Assembly: GCA_029553285.1 (NCBI GenBank)
Contig: JAKPCO010000009.1
Coordinates: 1-64,000 of the forward strand
DNA: 64,000 nucleotides
Origin: Methanobacteriota archaeon
Lineage (GTDB): Archaea; Halobacteriota; Methanosarcinia; Methanotrichales; Methanotrichaceae
Direction: 5' to 3'
This document shows, one piece after another, positions 53,153-61,490 of this stretch. Made by a program: the position numbers and the translations under genes. Each line of letters opens with the position of its first letter. Position 1 is the stretch's first letter. The notes beneath the pieces are model-generated. The model was given only the letters and a program-made list of their open reading frames with translations. It did not search any database and had not been told where the DNA came from.

Positions 53153-53545
53153 ATGATATCGCGCGACAGCTATGTCCTTAGGGCGTTCCTGGCCTCCACA
53201 CTGCTCGGGATCACCATGGTCCTTCTCGCATTCGGTCTGATCCAGGTATTCATGTACGGCCCGACGCTTCCATACTCTGTCATACTAGTGATAACAGCGA
53301 TAAGCTTCGTCCTGTTCGTCGCGCTATTTGAGCGGTACCAGGTGGGATCGATAGCCGCATCGCTGCTCGTATCTGTTCTATCGACCGCGCTCCTGACGAC
53401 CCTCTCTGGCGGCGTTGTGTACCTCATGGAGATGAGCGATATCAGATGGGAGGACGCGATATCAGCGCTCGCGCTCTCGATGATGCTCTCAATGGCGCTG
53501 CTCAGCTATCTCAAGCGATCCCTCGGGCGGCTCGGTGGATACTGA
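53153..53545 (+). CDS. Small membrane protein of unknown function
   Basis: 130 residues with four hydrophobic helices (AFLASTLLGITMVLLAFGLIQVF, SVILVITAISFVLFVALF, VGSIAASLLVSVLSTALLTTL, AISALALSMMLSMALLSYL) and a basic tail. The ATG at 53153 lies about 25-30 bases after CTTATATTC (from 53121), a TATA box, so the mRNA is leaderless; a TTG at 53147 is less likely. No family recognised. Confidence 0.75.
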   Translation: MISRDSYVLRAFLASTLLGITMVLLAFGLIQVFMYGPTLPYSVILVITAISFVLFVALFERYQVGSIAASLLVSVLSTALLTTLSGGVVYLMEMSDIRWEDAISALALSMMLSMALLSYLKRSLGRLGGY

Positions 53546-53719
53546 TACGCTAGGGATCATGCCAGGCACCACTGCATGCGCTCTGGTCTGCGCGCCGAAG
53601 TGATCGCACCCTGAGCACCGCATGGTCTGAGGATGCCTTCAGAAAATGCATGACCATGTTCAGCTTTTCTATCAGGCACAGCAAATCCGCTAAATACTAT
53701 CAGCCGGTTCTTCAGCACA

Positions 53720-54616
53720 ATGGTCCTGATCGATCCGTACGGACGTAAGCTCACAGGTCTGCGCATGTCTGTTACATCCAGATGCAATCTCAGATGCATC
53801 TACTGCCATCATGAGGGAGAGGTGTGTGTGGGGAGGGAGATCTCCAGGGAGATGGCGGTGAATGTTGTGAACGCCGCATCGCGTCTCGGCATAAGGAGCG
53901 TGAAGATAACGGGTGGAGAGCCGCTGATGCGCAGGGATCTTGAGGAGATGATAGCTGGATTCAGGGAGGTCGCGCCCGGGGTCGAGATCTCGATCACAAC
54001 CAATGGAGTGTATCTGAAGGAGAGGGCCGAACGGCTTGCTGCAGCCGGACTTTCAAGGGCGAACATAAGCCTGGACTCCCTGGATCCCGACAGGTACAGG
54101 CGCATCACTGGTGCCAAGGAAGGCGATCTGGAGAGGGTTCTCGACGGAATAGAGGCTGCTCTGGTCTCCGGGCTGAAACCTGTGAAGCTCAACATGGTCG
54201 TTCTGAAGGAGAACGAGTGTGAGATTCCCGGCATGATCGAGTTCTCCAGGAGGAGCGGCGTGATCCTGCAGCTTATCGAGCTGCTCGGAGATGGCCCGAA
54301 GGGTGATCTGGAGAGCGTGGAGAGGCGGATTGAGGCGCAGGCAGATGGGTTTCTGACAAGAGAGATGCACAGGCGCAGGAAGTACTTTCTTGATGGCGCT
54401 GTGGTTGAGATAGTCAGGCCCATGGACAACACCGAGTTCTGCGCACACTGTACCAGGCTCAGGGTGACCTCTGATGGAAGACTGAAGCCGTGCCTCCTGA
54501 GAAACGATAACCTCCTGGAGATAAAATCGACGGATCCTGATGAGATCGAGAGGCTGATCCTGGAGGTTGTGAGGCGGAGAGAGCCTTTCTTCAGGGGCGC
54601 GAATTCTGAGCGCTGA
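53720..54616 (+). CDS. moaA: GTP 3',8-cyclase MoaA
   Basis: 298 residues. The radical SAM cluster CNLRCIYC is followed by ITGGEPLMRRDLEEMI, and the C-terminal second cluster cysteines lie in FCAHCTRLRVTSDGRLKPCL. It turns GTP into the molybdopterin precursor. Molybdenum or tungsten pterin is needed for formylmethanofuran dehydrogenase and other methanogen enzymes. The ATG at 53720 closely follows CTAAATACTATC, a TATA-like stretch. Confidence 0.95.
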   Translation: MVLIDPYGRKLTGLRMSVTSRCNLRCIYCHHEGEVCVGREISREMAVNVVNAASRLGIRSVKITGGEPLMRRDLEEMIAGFREVAPGVEISITTNGVYLKERAERLAAAGLSRANISLDSLDPDRYRRITGAKEGDLERVLDGIEAALVSGLKPVKLNMVVLKENECEIPGMIEFSRRSGVILQLIELLGDGPKGDLESVERRIEAQADGFLTREMHRRRKYFLDGAVVEIVRPMDNTEFCAHCTRLRVTSDGRLKPCLLRNDNLLEIKSTDPDEIERLILEVVRRREPFFRGANSER

Positions 54617-54904
54617 GCATAGAAGAGATCGATGTCTGAGAGTGCAGCCTGCAGATCGCGACAGAACGATGACAGGAAAAGTCGATCTGTATGGAATAAC
54701 GTGATGAAAAGAATAATGCGATGGAAAAAGGTTCATCTGTTTTTATGCATTCGCTCTTATGTGTTTGGCAACTTGCAGGTCGTGCAATGTGGTTGATGAA
54801 CGCACTTATTCATTCACCAAGAATGCATGGCAGGACCAGTGCGCTTCTACGGGCAAGTTATCATATGGATAAGAGCGAATGCATTAAAGAATGCGGTATT
54901 TCGA
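54617..54904. other. Intergenic region with element copy I
   Basis: 288 bases between moaA and tRNA-His. Element copy I fills 54752-54877; the tRNA 3' end follows 27 bases later. No gene seen. Confidence 0.5.
54752..54877. mobile_element. Family-1 miniature inverted-repeat element, copy I
   Basis: 126 bases with perfect ends CGCTCTTAT and ATAAGAGCG. Flanked by TATGCATT (54744-54751) and AATGCATT (54878-54885), a 7-of-8 target duplication. It is closely alike to unit 2 of the double copy at 47108-47231 (GGCAACTTG, GGTCGTGCAAT, GGGCAA.TTATCATATGG). Confidence 0.85.
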
Positions 54905-54976
54905 GGCCGGGACCGGGATTCGAACCCGGCTCGAGGGATCCACAGTCCCGCAGGATGACCACTACCCTATCCCGGC
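54905..54976 (-). tRNA. tRNA-His (GTG)
   Basis: Acceptor GCCGGGA pairs with TCCCGGC and the discriminator is C, as required for tRNA-His. Anticodon loop CTGTGGA sits in stem GGGA/TCCC. The base before position 1 is C in the DNA, so the essential G-1 is not encoded and would have to be added after transcription. No intron, no CCA. Confidence 0.92.
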
Positions 54977-55082
54977 GCGCGAGGAGATCGAGTCTGTGAT
55001 CGGAGATAAAACTTTCTCTTCGGGGCTGTAAACGCACATGATTCTGTGTGGTGCCTGGTACGGATTGTGGCATGATCCGCTC

Positions 55083-55778
55083 TCATCTCTCCCTTCTCAG
55101 CAGGAACGCGAGCGCCATGCAGATCGATGCCGCGACTGCTCCCTGGCCAGGCTGTCTCATGGGGGCGCTCCCGTTCTGGGACCTGTTCTGCCCGGAATCT
55201 GCCAGAGGTCTCCAGTACCCCCGAATCTTCAGCGGGAATGCAAGATCTCCGCCCGGAACCTCGCGATCGCCTATGACGAAGACATACCTTCCTGTTCTCC
55301 CCGAATCGTCCCAGACGGCCACAAGGTACCGGCCATCAGCCGGAATCCTCACGAGCTCCTTCTGACGGGTCCAGTATGACGTGCGGGTGAACGGCTCGAA
55401 GAAGGTGGTAGCGTTTTTTGGCGGATCCAGCATCACGGTGCCGAAGCCCTCCGGTTTGTATACCCTCTCTGGAGGCCTCGCAGGAGGAAGACCACGGCCC
55501 ATAAGCGCCATCCGGGGCGTGAAATTCTCCTGCCCATCGATCTGTGGTATGAAGATGCTCAGCAGTACCGTCTGACCCCGGGTGGCGTTGAATGAATAGT
55601 AATCCACATCATCAGGAGTATCAAGAGCTGCGTAAATCGCAGTCGAGATCGTCGGGTCCTCCACGAACCAGGGATTATCTGCTGTGATATCCACATCCTC
55701 AAAGAAGGGTTGATGAGCCGCTACCCCCACGGCAAGCATCAAAAGCATCAGGATGGCAGAAAGTACAGGAGGTCGCAT
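55083..55778 (-). CDS. Exported, membrane-anchored protein with pre-peptidase-like domain
   Basis: 231 residues: a signal peptide (LSAILMLLMLAVGVAAHQ), a beta-sandwich resembling bacterial pre-peptidase C-terminal domains (ALDTPDDVDYYSFNATRGQTVLLSIFIP; VRIPADGRYLVAVWDDSGRTGRYVFVIGD), and a C-terminal hydrophobic anchor ending LRRER (GAVAASICMALAFLLRRER). Several sequons suggest glycosylation. Function unknown; similar proteins are common on methanogen surfaces. Confidence 0.75.
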   Translation of the reverse strand: MRPPVLSAILMLLMLAVGVAAHQPFFEDVDITADNPWFVEDPTISTAIYAALDTPDDVDYYSFNATRGQTVLLSIFIPQIDGQENFTPRMALMGRGLPPARPPERVYKPEGFGTVMLDPPKNATTFFEPFTRTSYWTRQKELVRIPADGRYLVAVWDDSGRTGRYVFVIGDREVPGGDLAFPLKIRGYWRPLADSGQNRSQNGSAPMRQPGQGAVAASICMALAFLLRRER

Positions 55779-56028
55779 ATCTCACATCTCCTGAATGAAA
55801 TACGACTGGTTCACTGAAATAGTTGTCGTCGAGCCGGTCCGGGCGGTTTTCCACATCATCAATGGTCAGCTCATGGGGCCAGGCGGGCTCATGAAGCTGG
55901 AAGCGCCGCCCTAAAGAATTTATCTGTGTGCGCCATGAAATAGTCAGAGATGCATGTTTCAGGGCTGAGTCGCTGAAAAAAGCCCGATAGCTTCTCCCCG
56001 GAGCGGTGAATGCAAGCGAGGTGTTTAA

Positions 56029-56754
56029 TTGCTGGCTCTCGAGATTGGAGGCAGGCGATGGGAACCTGACATCAGGCGGTTGAGCGATATGCGCGAGCTT
56101 CTCTGCGACACGGAATGGGCATCATCCGCTGAGGATATTGATCTCTACTACATGTACAGGGATCTTTACCTGAGCAGGGCTGATCGGAGCAGTCTCATCG
56201 AGCATAATCTGCGCTACGACATAACCATCATTCCTCCCAGAATGCTCGGCAGGGAGTACGTGAAGACAGCTGGTCATTATCATCCAAAGGTCCCGGGCAC
56301 GGATGTGACATACCCCGAGATCTACGAGGTCCTGGAGGGCGATGCGCTTTACCTTCTCCAGAATGAGGATGCGAGCTCTGTGGTGTGCATCGCAGCATCT
56401 GAGGGCGATAAGGTCGTCATACCTCCAGGATACGGTCATATCACAATAAACCGCTCAAACAGGCGCCTGAAGATGGCGAACTTTGTATGCAGGAGCTTCT
56501 CCTCCATCTATGGCCCGTACAGGGATCTGCGCGGCGGCGCGTACTACTGCACGAAGGAGGGTTTCGTGAAGAACCCGAGGTACAGAGATCCGGCACCCAT
56601 CAAATGGGTGGATGCGCCAGATGACGACATGCTGAGAAGATTCGGATTCAGCCGCACCAGGGAGATTTACTCGGCTCTGAGGGAGCCCCGCAGCCTGGAG
56701 TTTCTGACAAAACCGCAGGATCATCTGAGCCTCTTCGATGGCATTCTGGAGTGA
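56029..56754 (+). CDS. pgiA: Glucose-6-phosphate isomerase, archaeal cupin type
   Basis: 241 residues of the cupin-type isomerase found in Euryarchaeota, unrelated to the bacterial enzyme. The metal site is visible: GHYHPKVPGTDVTYPEIYEVLEG gives two His and a Glu, and PPGYGHITIN gives the third His. The start is the TTG at 56029, with GAGGTG five bases upstream. It interconverts glucose- and fructose-6-phosphate for gluconeogenesis or storage sugars. The prenyltransferase gene follows after 4 bases. Confidence 0.93.
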   Translation: MLALEIGGRRWEPDIRRLSDMRELLCDTEWASSAEDIDLYYMYRDLYLSRADRSSLIEHNLRYDITIIPPRMLGREYVKTAGHYHPKVPGTDVTYPEIYEVLEGDALYLLQNEDASSVVCIAASEGDKVVIPPGYGHITINRSNRRLKMANFVCRSFSSIYGPYRDLRGGAYYCTKEGFVKNPRYRDPAPIKWVDAPDDDMLRRFGFSRTREIYSALREPRSLEFLTKPQDHLSLFDGILE

Positions 56755-56758
56755 TGGC

Positions 56759-57649
56759 ATGGATGTGAGGGCGTACCTGGAGCTGCTCCGTCCCCCGCTG
56801 GCGCCCATGGACCTCGCGCTTCCTGCTGCAGCCGCTCTTCTCTCCGCGTACACTACCACGGGCTCGCTTCCAGGAGCGGCGCCGTTTCTGATAGCCACGA
56901 TCGGAGCATACTTTGCGACAACAAGCGCATACGTCTTCAACGATTACGTGGATGTTGATGTTGACAGGGTGGCGATGCCTGGCAGGCCCCTCCCCTCGTC
57001 CAAGGTCAGCAGACGCGGCGCCGGTATTTACGCTATCATCCTTCTCATGCTCGCCGCTGCTGCAGCCGCTTACCTCAACCCGGAGAGCCTGGTTATGCTC
57101 TTCGCTGCCACCGCGATCATAACCGCTTACTCCGCATGGGCGAAGAGGAGAACGCCGCTGAGCTGGGTATTCGTCGGGCTGGCGTACGGCATGGTTCCTG
57201 TGGGCGTCTGGCTTGCCATATCGCCTGCAGGATACCTCATGCCCGGTCCTGGCTTTCATCCTGCAGCCCTCGTTCTCGGCCTGATGATCTGCATAACTGA
57301 CTGGGGGTTCACGAACTGCGATGCCTCCCGCGATGTCCCCGGAGATCGGGCAAAGGGCATACCCACAACCCCTGCCACCTACGGGATATCACTCACCTCG
57401 AAGCTGGTGGCAGCATTCTGGAGCATCGGCGTGATGCTCTCACTGCTTCTTGGCATATTCTCAGGACTCGGCGTTCTCTACCATGCAGCAGCCACTCTCT
57501 CAGGCGTATGGATGATCATCCAGTGCGCGGATTTCGTCAGGAACCCCACACCATCAAGAGGTGAGAAGCTCTTCTACCAGGGCGCAAACTACAGAGCTGT
57601 GCTCTTCGCAGCCCTGATGCTCGATATATTTCTTGGAGTGATGATCTGA
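56759..57649 (+). CDS. UbiA-family prenyltransferase
   Basis: 296 residues with eight or nine helices. The first Asp-rich motif is NDYVDVDVDR and the second is DASRDVPGDRAKG, both needed to bind prenyl diphosphate and magnesium. The C-terminus and the second motif differ from the DGGGP synthase-like gene at 59810, so this one probably prenylates another acceptor such as a quinone-like or methanophenazine precursor or a sugar phospholipid. GGAG-TGATGGC before ATG 56759 supports the start. Co-transcribed with pgiA. Confidence 0.85.
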   Translation: MDVRAYLELLRPPLAPMDLALPAAAALLSAYTTTGSLPGAAPFLIATIGAYFATTSAYVFNDYVDVDVDRVAMPGRPLPSSKVSRRGAGIYAIILLMLAAAAAAYLNPESLVMLFAATAIITAYSAWAKRRTPLSWVFVGLAYGMVPVGVWLAISPAGYLMPGPGFHPAALVLGLMICITDWGFTNCDASRDVPGDRAKGIPTTPATYGISLTSKLVAAFWSIGVMLSLLLGIFSGLGVLYHAAATLSGVWMIIQCADFVRNPTPSRGEKLFYQGANYRAVLFAALMLDIFLGVMI

Positions 57650-57784
57650 TGCCTCCACGAGACATCGGTCAGGAGAGAATCGATCCTGTTTCGCAACAAG
57701 GGTATCCTTTACGGAAACTGACCAGCGTATCACAGGTTTTCTTCGGAAGTGTTATTATCCTGGATGAAAGATACTCCAGGGATC

Positions 57785-58885
57785 ATGGCTCAAACAGGAA
57801 CTGCAGATCTCCCGCTCCATGATGGCAGAGCGCCACCATGGCTCTTCAGGAGGATGCGACTTCTCGCCGGCGAGATAGCCAGGGCGATCATATATGAATA
57901 CGACGAGAGGGAGCTCCTCCGCAGGATCTCTGACCCATTCTGGTTCCAGGCGTTCTCCTGCGTATTGGGTTTTGACTGGCACTCATCAGGCACGACGACC
58001 ACGACCACCGGGGCGCTCAAGGCATCTCTCCGGCCGGAGGATGGTGTGGTGGTGGCGGGAGGAAAGGGTGCAGCATCTATGAGTACCCCTGAGGAGATCC
58101 TGCGCTACGGGGAGATCTTCTCGCTGCCGGATAGAAAGATCGAGGAACTCATAAGGGCGAGCAGGCTCTCGGCGAAGGTTGATAACGCCCTCGTGCAGGA
58201 CGGTTACCGGCTTTACCACCATGCGTTCATACTGACATCAGATGGGGAGTGGGCTGTGGTCCAGCAGGGGATGAACGAGAGGTACGCGCGCAGGTACCAC
58301 TGGCTTTCCGATGGTCTACACAGCATGATCGAGGAACCGCACACAGCCATTTGCACCCAGCGCCTCGAATCCAGGGTTCTGGATCTCACATCGAGGGAGA
58401 GCAGGGCGAACAGGCAGGCCACGCTCGATCTCGTCAGGGACGGCCCTGCACACATCAGGAGGTACACAGCACAGCGGAGCCTGGAGGATTTTCCGCAGGT
58501 GCTGAGGATGCCTGCGAGGCATGAGATCCTTCCTGTGGATATCGGTAGAGATGGCCTCAGGATCCTGCAGGCCGCATATGAGCTGCAGCCAGGAAGTTAC
58601 GAGGAGCTGATATCGCTCAGGGGGATGGGCCCGAAGAGGATTCGCGCCCTCTCCCTGATATCAGAGCTGATCTTCGGGGCACCGCCGAGCTGGAGGGACC
58701 CTGCGAGGTACAGCTTCGCCCACGGCGGGAAGGATGGACATCCGTATCCGGTAGACAGGGAGAACTACGATCGGAGCATAGAGCACCTTAGAGAGGCGCT
58801 TCAGGAGGCGAAGCTGGGCGATAAGGAGAGGTACGAGGCGATGAAGCGGCTGTCAGGATTTATCAGCAGATCGCGTTCTGGGTGA
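57785..58885 (+). CDS. DUF763 protein with helix-hairpin-helix
   Basis: 366 residues starting MAQTGTADLPLHDGRAPPWLF, the conserved DUF763 opening. Other conserved parts are FSCVLGFDWHSSGTTTTTTGALK, VQDGYRLYHHAFILTSDGEWAVVQQGMN and WLS. Near the C-terminus ELISLRGMGPKRIRALSLISELIFG is a helix-hairpin-helix, so nucleic-acid binding is likely, and the His/Asp-rich core suggests a nuclease or hydrolase. No experimental function known to me. It lies 4 bases before rlmE. Confidence 0.88.
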   Translation: MAQTGTADLPLHDGRAPPWLFRRMRLLAGEIARAIIYEYDERELLRRISDPFWFQAFSCVLGFDWHSSGTTTTTTGALKASLRPEDGVVVAGGKGAASMSTPEEILRYGEIFSLPDRKIEELIRASRLSAKVDNALVQDGYRLYHHAFILTSDGEWAVVQQGMNERYARRYHWLSDGLHSMIEEPHTAICTQRLESRVLDLTSRESRANRQATLDLVRDGPAHIRRYTAQRSLEDFPQVLRMPARHEILPVDIGRDGLRILQAAYELQPGSYEELISLRGMGPKRIRALSLISELIFGAPPSWRDPARYSFAHGGKDGHPYPVDRENYDRSIEHLREALQEAKLGDKERYEAMKRLSGFISRSRSG

Positions 58886-58889
58886 ATTT

Positions 58890-59657
58890 ATGGCCAGAGA
58901 TCAAAGAGATTACTACTACAGGAAGGCGAAGGAGGAGGGCTACCGGGCGAGGTCAGCGTACAAGCTGAAGCAGATAAATGCCAAGTTTCATCTCATCCGG
59001 AAGGGCTCTAAAGTTGTCGACCTGGGGGCAGCGCCCGGCGGATGGTTGCAGGTAGCGAGGGAGCTCTCCGGAGGCATCGTTGTGGGCGTGGACTTGGAGA
59101 GAATAGAGCCTTTCGAGGGGGTTGTCACGATACAGGGGGACATCACGAAGGAGGAGACCCTGGAGCAGATCGCAGCTGCTCTCGGAGGGCAGGCGGACGT
59201 TGTGATATCGGATGCCGCCCCGAACCTCACAGGGATATGGGACGTGGATCACGCCAGATCTATAGATCTCTCCAGGGCAGCACTCAGGATAGCGAAGCGT
59301 CTTCTGCGGCCTGGCGGCAGCTTTCTGGTGAAGGTCTTCCAGGGAGATATGTTCGACGATTACATCGGAGAGGTAAAGCGCGAGTTCAGCTCGGTCCACT
59401 TCTACACACCACCTGCATCCAGAAAGGAGAGCGCTGAGATCTACGTCATCGGGAAGAAGCTGCTCAGCGCGCCTGTGAGAACCGGTGAGGTCTACGAAGT
59501 CACTATAGAATCCACAGGACGTACAGGCGACGGTATAGCGATGATCAGGGGCTTCGCTGTGATCGTGAAGAACGCCTCCCCAGGAGAGAGGCTCAGGATA
59601 AAGATAGGGGACGTCAAGCAGAGGTTCGCCTTCGCATCGATAGTGGAGAGGCTTTGA
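58890..59657 (+). CDS. rlmE: 23S rRNA 2'-O-methyltransferase RlmE/FtsJ with TRAM domain
   Basis: 255 residues. The N-terminus (DYYYRKAKEEGYRARSAYKLKQI) and VVDLGAAPGGWLQVARE, VGVDLERIEPF, VVISDAAPNLTGIWDVDHARS, FLVKVFQGD and AEIYVIGKK are classic RlmE, with the K-D-K-E catalytic set. The last ~65 residues (TGEVYEVTIESTGRTGDGIAMIRGFAVIVKNASPGERLRIKIGDV, split here into family segments) form a TRAM RNA-binding domain, an addition common in archaea. It methylates the ribose of a 23S rRNA uridine in the peptidyl-transferase region. Confidence 0.95.
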   Translation: MARDQRDYYYRKAKEEGYRARSAYKLKQINAKFHLIRKGSKVVDLGAAPGGWLQVARELSGGIVVGVDLERIEPFEGVVTIQGDITKEETLEQIAAALGGQADVVISDAAPNLTGIWDVDHARSIDLSRAALRIAKRLLRPGGSFLVKVFQGDMFDDYIGEVKREFSSVHFYTPPASRKESAEIYVIGKKLLSAPVRTGEVYEVTIESTGRTGDGIAMIRGFAVIVKNASPGERLRIKIGDVKQRFAFASIVERL

Positions 59658-59809
59658 TCATCCTGATCGGACATGTCCGCTTCATGCATCACCATGTTCT
59701 GAACCGATTTTCTGCCATGAGATCGCATACAATCGCGCATGTCTCAATGAATACCACATCCGCTTTGATTTTCGGCCGTCTCACACCCGAGGCATCTCTG
59801 GCTCTGATG

Positions 59810-60622
59810 CTACAGCAGAGATCCCAGCAAGAAAGCCATCAGCGCCAGCGCCATCCCCATCTTTATCCACCTCTGAGACCCGGAGGCGTCGCCCCGGAGC
59901 ATTCTGTTCATGGAGACGAGAAACGCAATATTGGCTGTGCTGACAGCCACCAGATACTCGATACCCAGCGGCACGAGATAGCTCAGCAATACTGCTACAA
60001 TCAGAGCCAGAGATGCCGTGATGAATGATTTCCTCTCTCCGATGAACGCGGGAAGAGTTTTCGCCCCATGCGCAAGATCTCCTGGAAGATCTTCAATGTC
60101 CTTGACGATCTCCCTGCTCAGGGTTGCGAGGGCTGCGAGGATGGAGAGATAGGCGGTTATGCTCGAAGGCATCGCGGCAAGCCCGCCGAACAGGAAGGTG
60201 GTGCCTGTGAGATACGATACCGCGATGTTGCCCGCTGCAGGCAGCCCCTTGAGCCTCGCAGCATAGATGATGAGCACAGATGAGTTCAACACCGCCAGCG
60301 CCAGGCAGCTCTGATTTATCAGTCCCGAGATAGCACATCCCGCGACGAAGAGCGTCACCGACCACATCAGAGCAGCACGCGGGGAGATCCTGCCGCTCGG
60401 TATCGGTCGCTCCGGCCTGTTCACCGCATCGATCTCCCTGTCGAAGTAGTCGTTTATCGCATTGCCTCCGCCGGTGATGAGAAAGACCGCGAAGAAGACC
60501 AGAGCGGGAATATGCAACGATGGCGGGATTGCGCCTGATGCGATCATGCCTGTGAGCGACGCAGCTCCTGCCATCACGCAGTTCGCAGGGCGCATGATCT
60601 CCAGGAGGATCAAGAAGAGCAC
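59810..60622 (-). CDS. Digeranylgeranylglyceryl phosphate synthase-like UbiA prenyltransferase
   Basis: 270 residues, eight or nine helices. Motifs: GNAINDYFDREIDAVNRPERPIPSGRI and the second Asp motif [23 protein letters not shown]. Both match the archaeal enzyme that adds the second geranylgeranyl chain to glyceryl phosphate, a core step of ether-lipid synthesis. The start is a GTG at 60622 overlapping the HTH gene; a TTG three codons on has a better-spaced GGAGG, and ATG at codon 10 is possible. Confidence 0.9.
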   Translation of the reverse strand: MLFLILLEIMRPANCVMAGAASLTGMIASGAIPPSLHIPALVFFAVFLITGGGNAINDYFDREIDAVNRPERPIPSGRISPRAALMWSVTLFVAGCAISGLINQSCLALAVLNSSVLIIYAARLKGLPAAGNIAVSYLTGTTFLFGGLAAMPSSITAYLSILAALATLSREIVKDIEDLPGDLAHGAKTLPAFIGERKSFITASLALIVAVLLSYLVPLGIEYLVAVSTANIAFLVSMNRMLRGDASGSQRWIKMGMALALMAFLLGSLL

Positions 60623-60951
60623 CTCCGATCTCCAGTCCCGCGAGAAGAACTCACAAGGAAAAAGACGTACAGCTCCGCTAAGTAGCTGTCGATTGGTCTA
60701 CGCTGTGAGAGACTCATTCTTATCAGGTAGGTCCTCCTCCCCCTGAAGGTGGTCCTGCTCCTTTTCACAAGCCCCTTCCTCTCCAGTCTGCAAACGATAC
60801 GCGAGCACTTGCTGCTGCTTATGCCAAGAAGCCTCGCGAGCTCAGACTGCATGATCCCGTTGCTGCCGATCAGGGCCAGAACTTCCTCCTCGAGATGGCT
60901 GCAGTGCCTCGACCCTGCATCACTCAATCGATAACCTCCGATTCGGAGCAT
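60610..60951 (-). CDS. Winged-helix transcriptional regulator (MarR-like)
   Basis: 113 residues: EEEVLALIGSNGIMQSELARLLGISSSKCSRIVCRLERKGLVKRSRTTFRGRRTYLIRM (conserved in pieces) is a winged helix with recognition helix SSSKCSRIVCRLE and a wing. The N-terminal part before it is short and the C-terminus (PIDSYLAELYVFFLVSSS) may dimerise. It overlaps the DGGGP synthase-like gene by 13 bases, so it may regulate membrane lipid synthesis. A family-1 element ends or begins about 100 bases upstream. Confidence 0.8.
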   Translation of the reverse strand: MLRIGGYRLSDAGSRHCSHLEEEVLALIGSNGIMQSELARLLGISSSKCSRIVCRLERKGLVKRSRTTFRGRRTYLIRMSLSQRRPIDSYLAELYVFFLVSSSRGTGDRRCSS

Positions 60952-61490
60952 CTAGCAGATTTTCTGAATATATATTTTTTACTTAGCAGCCAATTGGCCT
61001 GTCTGGGGGAACAGGATGGACTACCGGACCATCTCTCCCATACTATTCGCTCATATCCATTTGATGACTTCTCTGAAGGAGCAGGGTCGTGCTGCGTTCG
61101 TTTCGACTTACCTTCGACTTCGTCGAAACCTTTCGATTTAGTCGAAAATGTGGCAATGAATGCTTTCAGCGACCACATTGCATGCTCTACAAGTTGCACA
61201 TAAGAGCGAACCTATTTCATACAGACCCCAACCAACCGGTCGCAGCTCAGTTCAATGAATTACCTTTCAGGAACGTCCCAGCGGCAGACAACTCGTGAAT
61301 CCCAATGTCGAATGCGCTCGATCTCAATGATAGGGGATGTGACTTCTCCCATTACCCTAAAGTGGAGGGACCTTCTGCCTGCTTTCCTGTAACCCATAGC
61401 CTGCATAATCAAAATTTATTGCTCAGAAGTAAAATTTTTTGTTTAAAAACCTTTAAATAAAAATTTGCTCTCCCGGATATCGGTGATTGG
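60952..61490. other. Intergenic region with element copy J and thiC promoter
   Basis: 539 bases. Element copy J is at 61048-61208. The last 90 bases are AT-rich; TTTAAATA at 61452-61459 is the likely thiC TATA box and GGTGATTGG just before 61491 the ribosome site. I looked for a TPP riboswitch in between and saw none of its conserved segments. Confidence 0.55.
61048..61208. mobile_element. Family-1 miniature inverted-repeat element, copy J
   Basis: 161 bases, CGCTCATAT to ATAAGAGCG, with the TTCGAC/GTCGAA hairpin insert. The interior contains GATGACTTCTCTGAAGGAGC and GCGACCACATTGCATGCTC. Flanks ATACTATT and AACCTATT agree at 6 of 8, a worn target duplication. Confidence 0.75.

Noticed and set aside
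21700-61210. CRISPR array or CRISPR-like repeats
   Set aside because: The recurrent sequences are dispersed over 40 kb, ~120 bp long and flanked by target duplications; no short regularly spaced repeats or cas genes were seen.
61210-61490. TPP riboswitch upstream of thiC
   Set aside because: The conserved CUGAGA and ACC-rich core segments of the thi-box were not found by eye.
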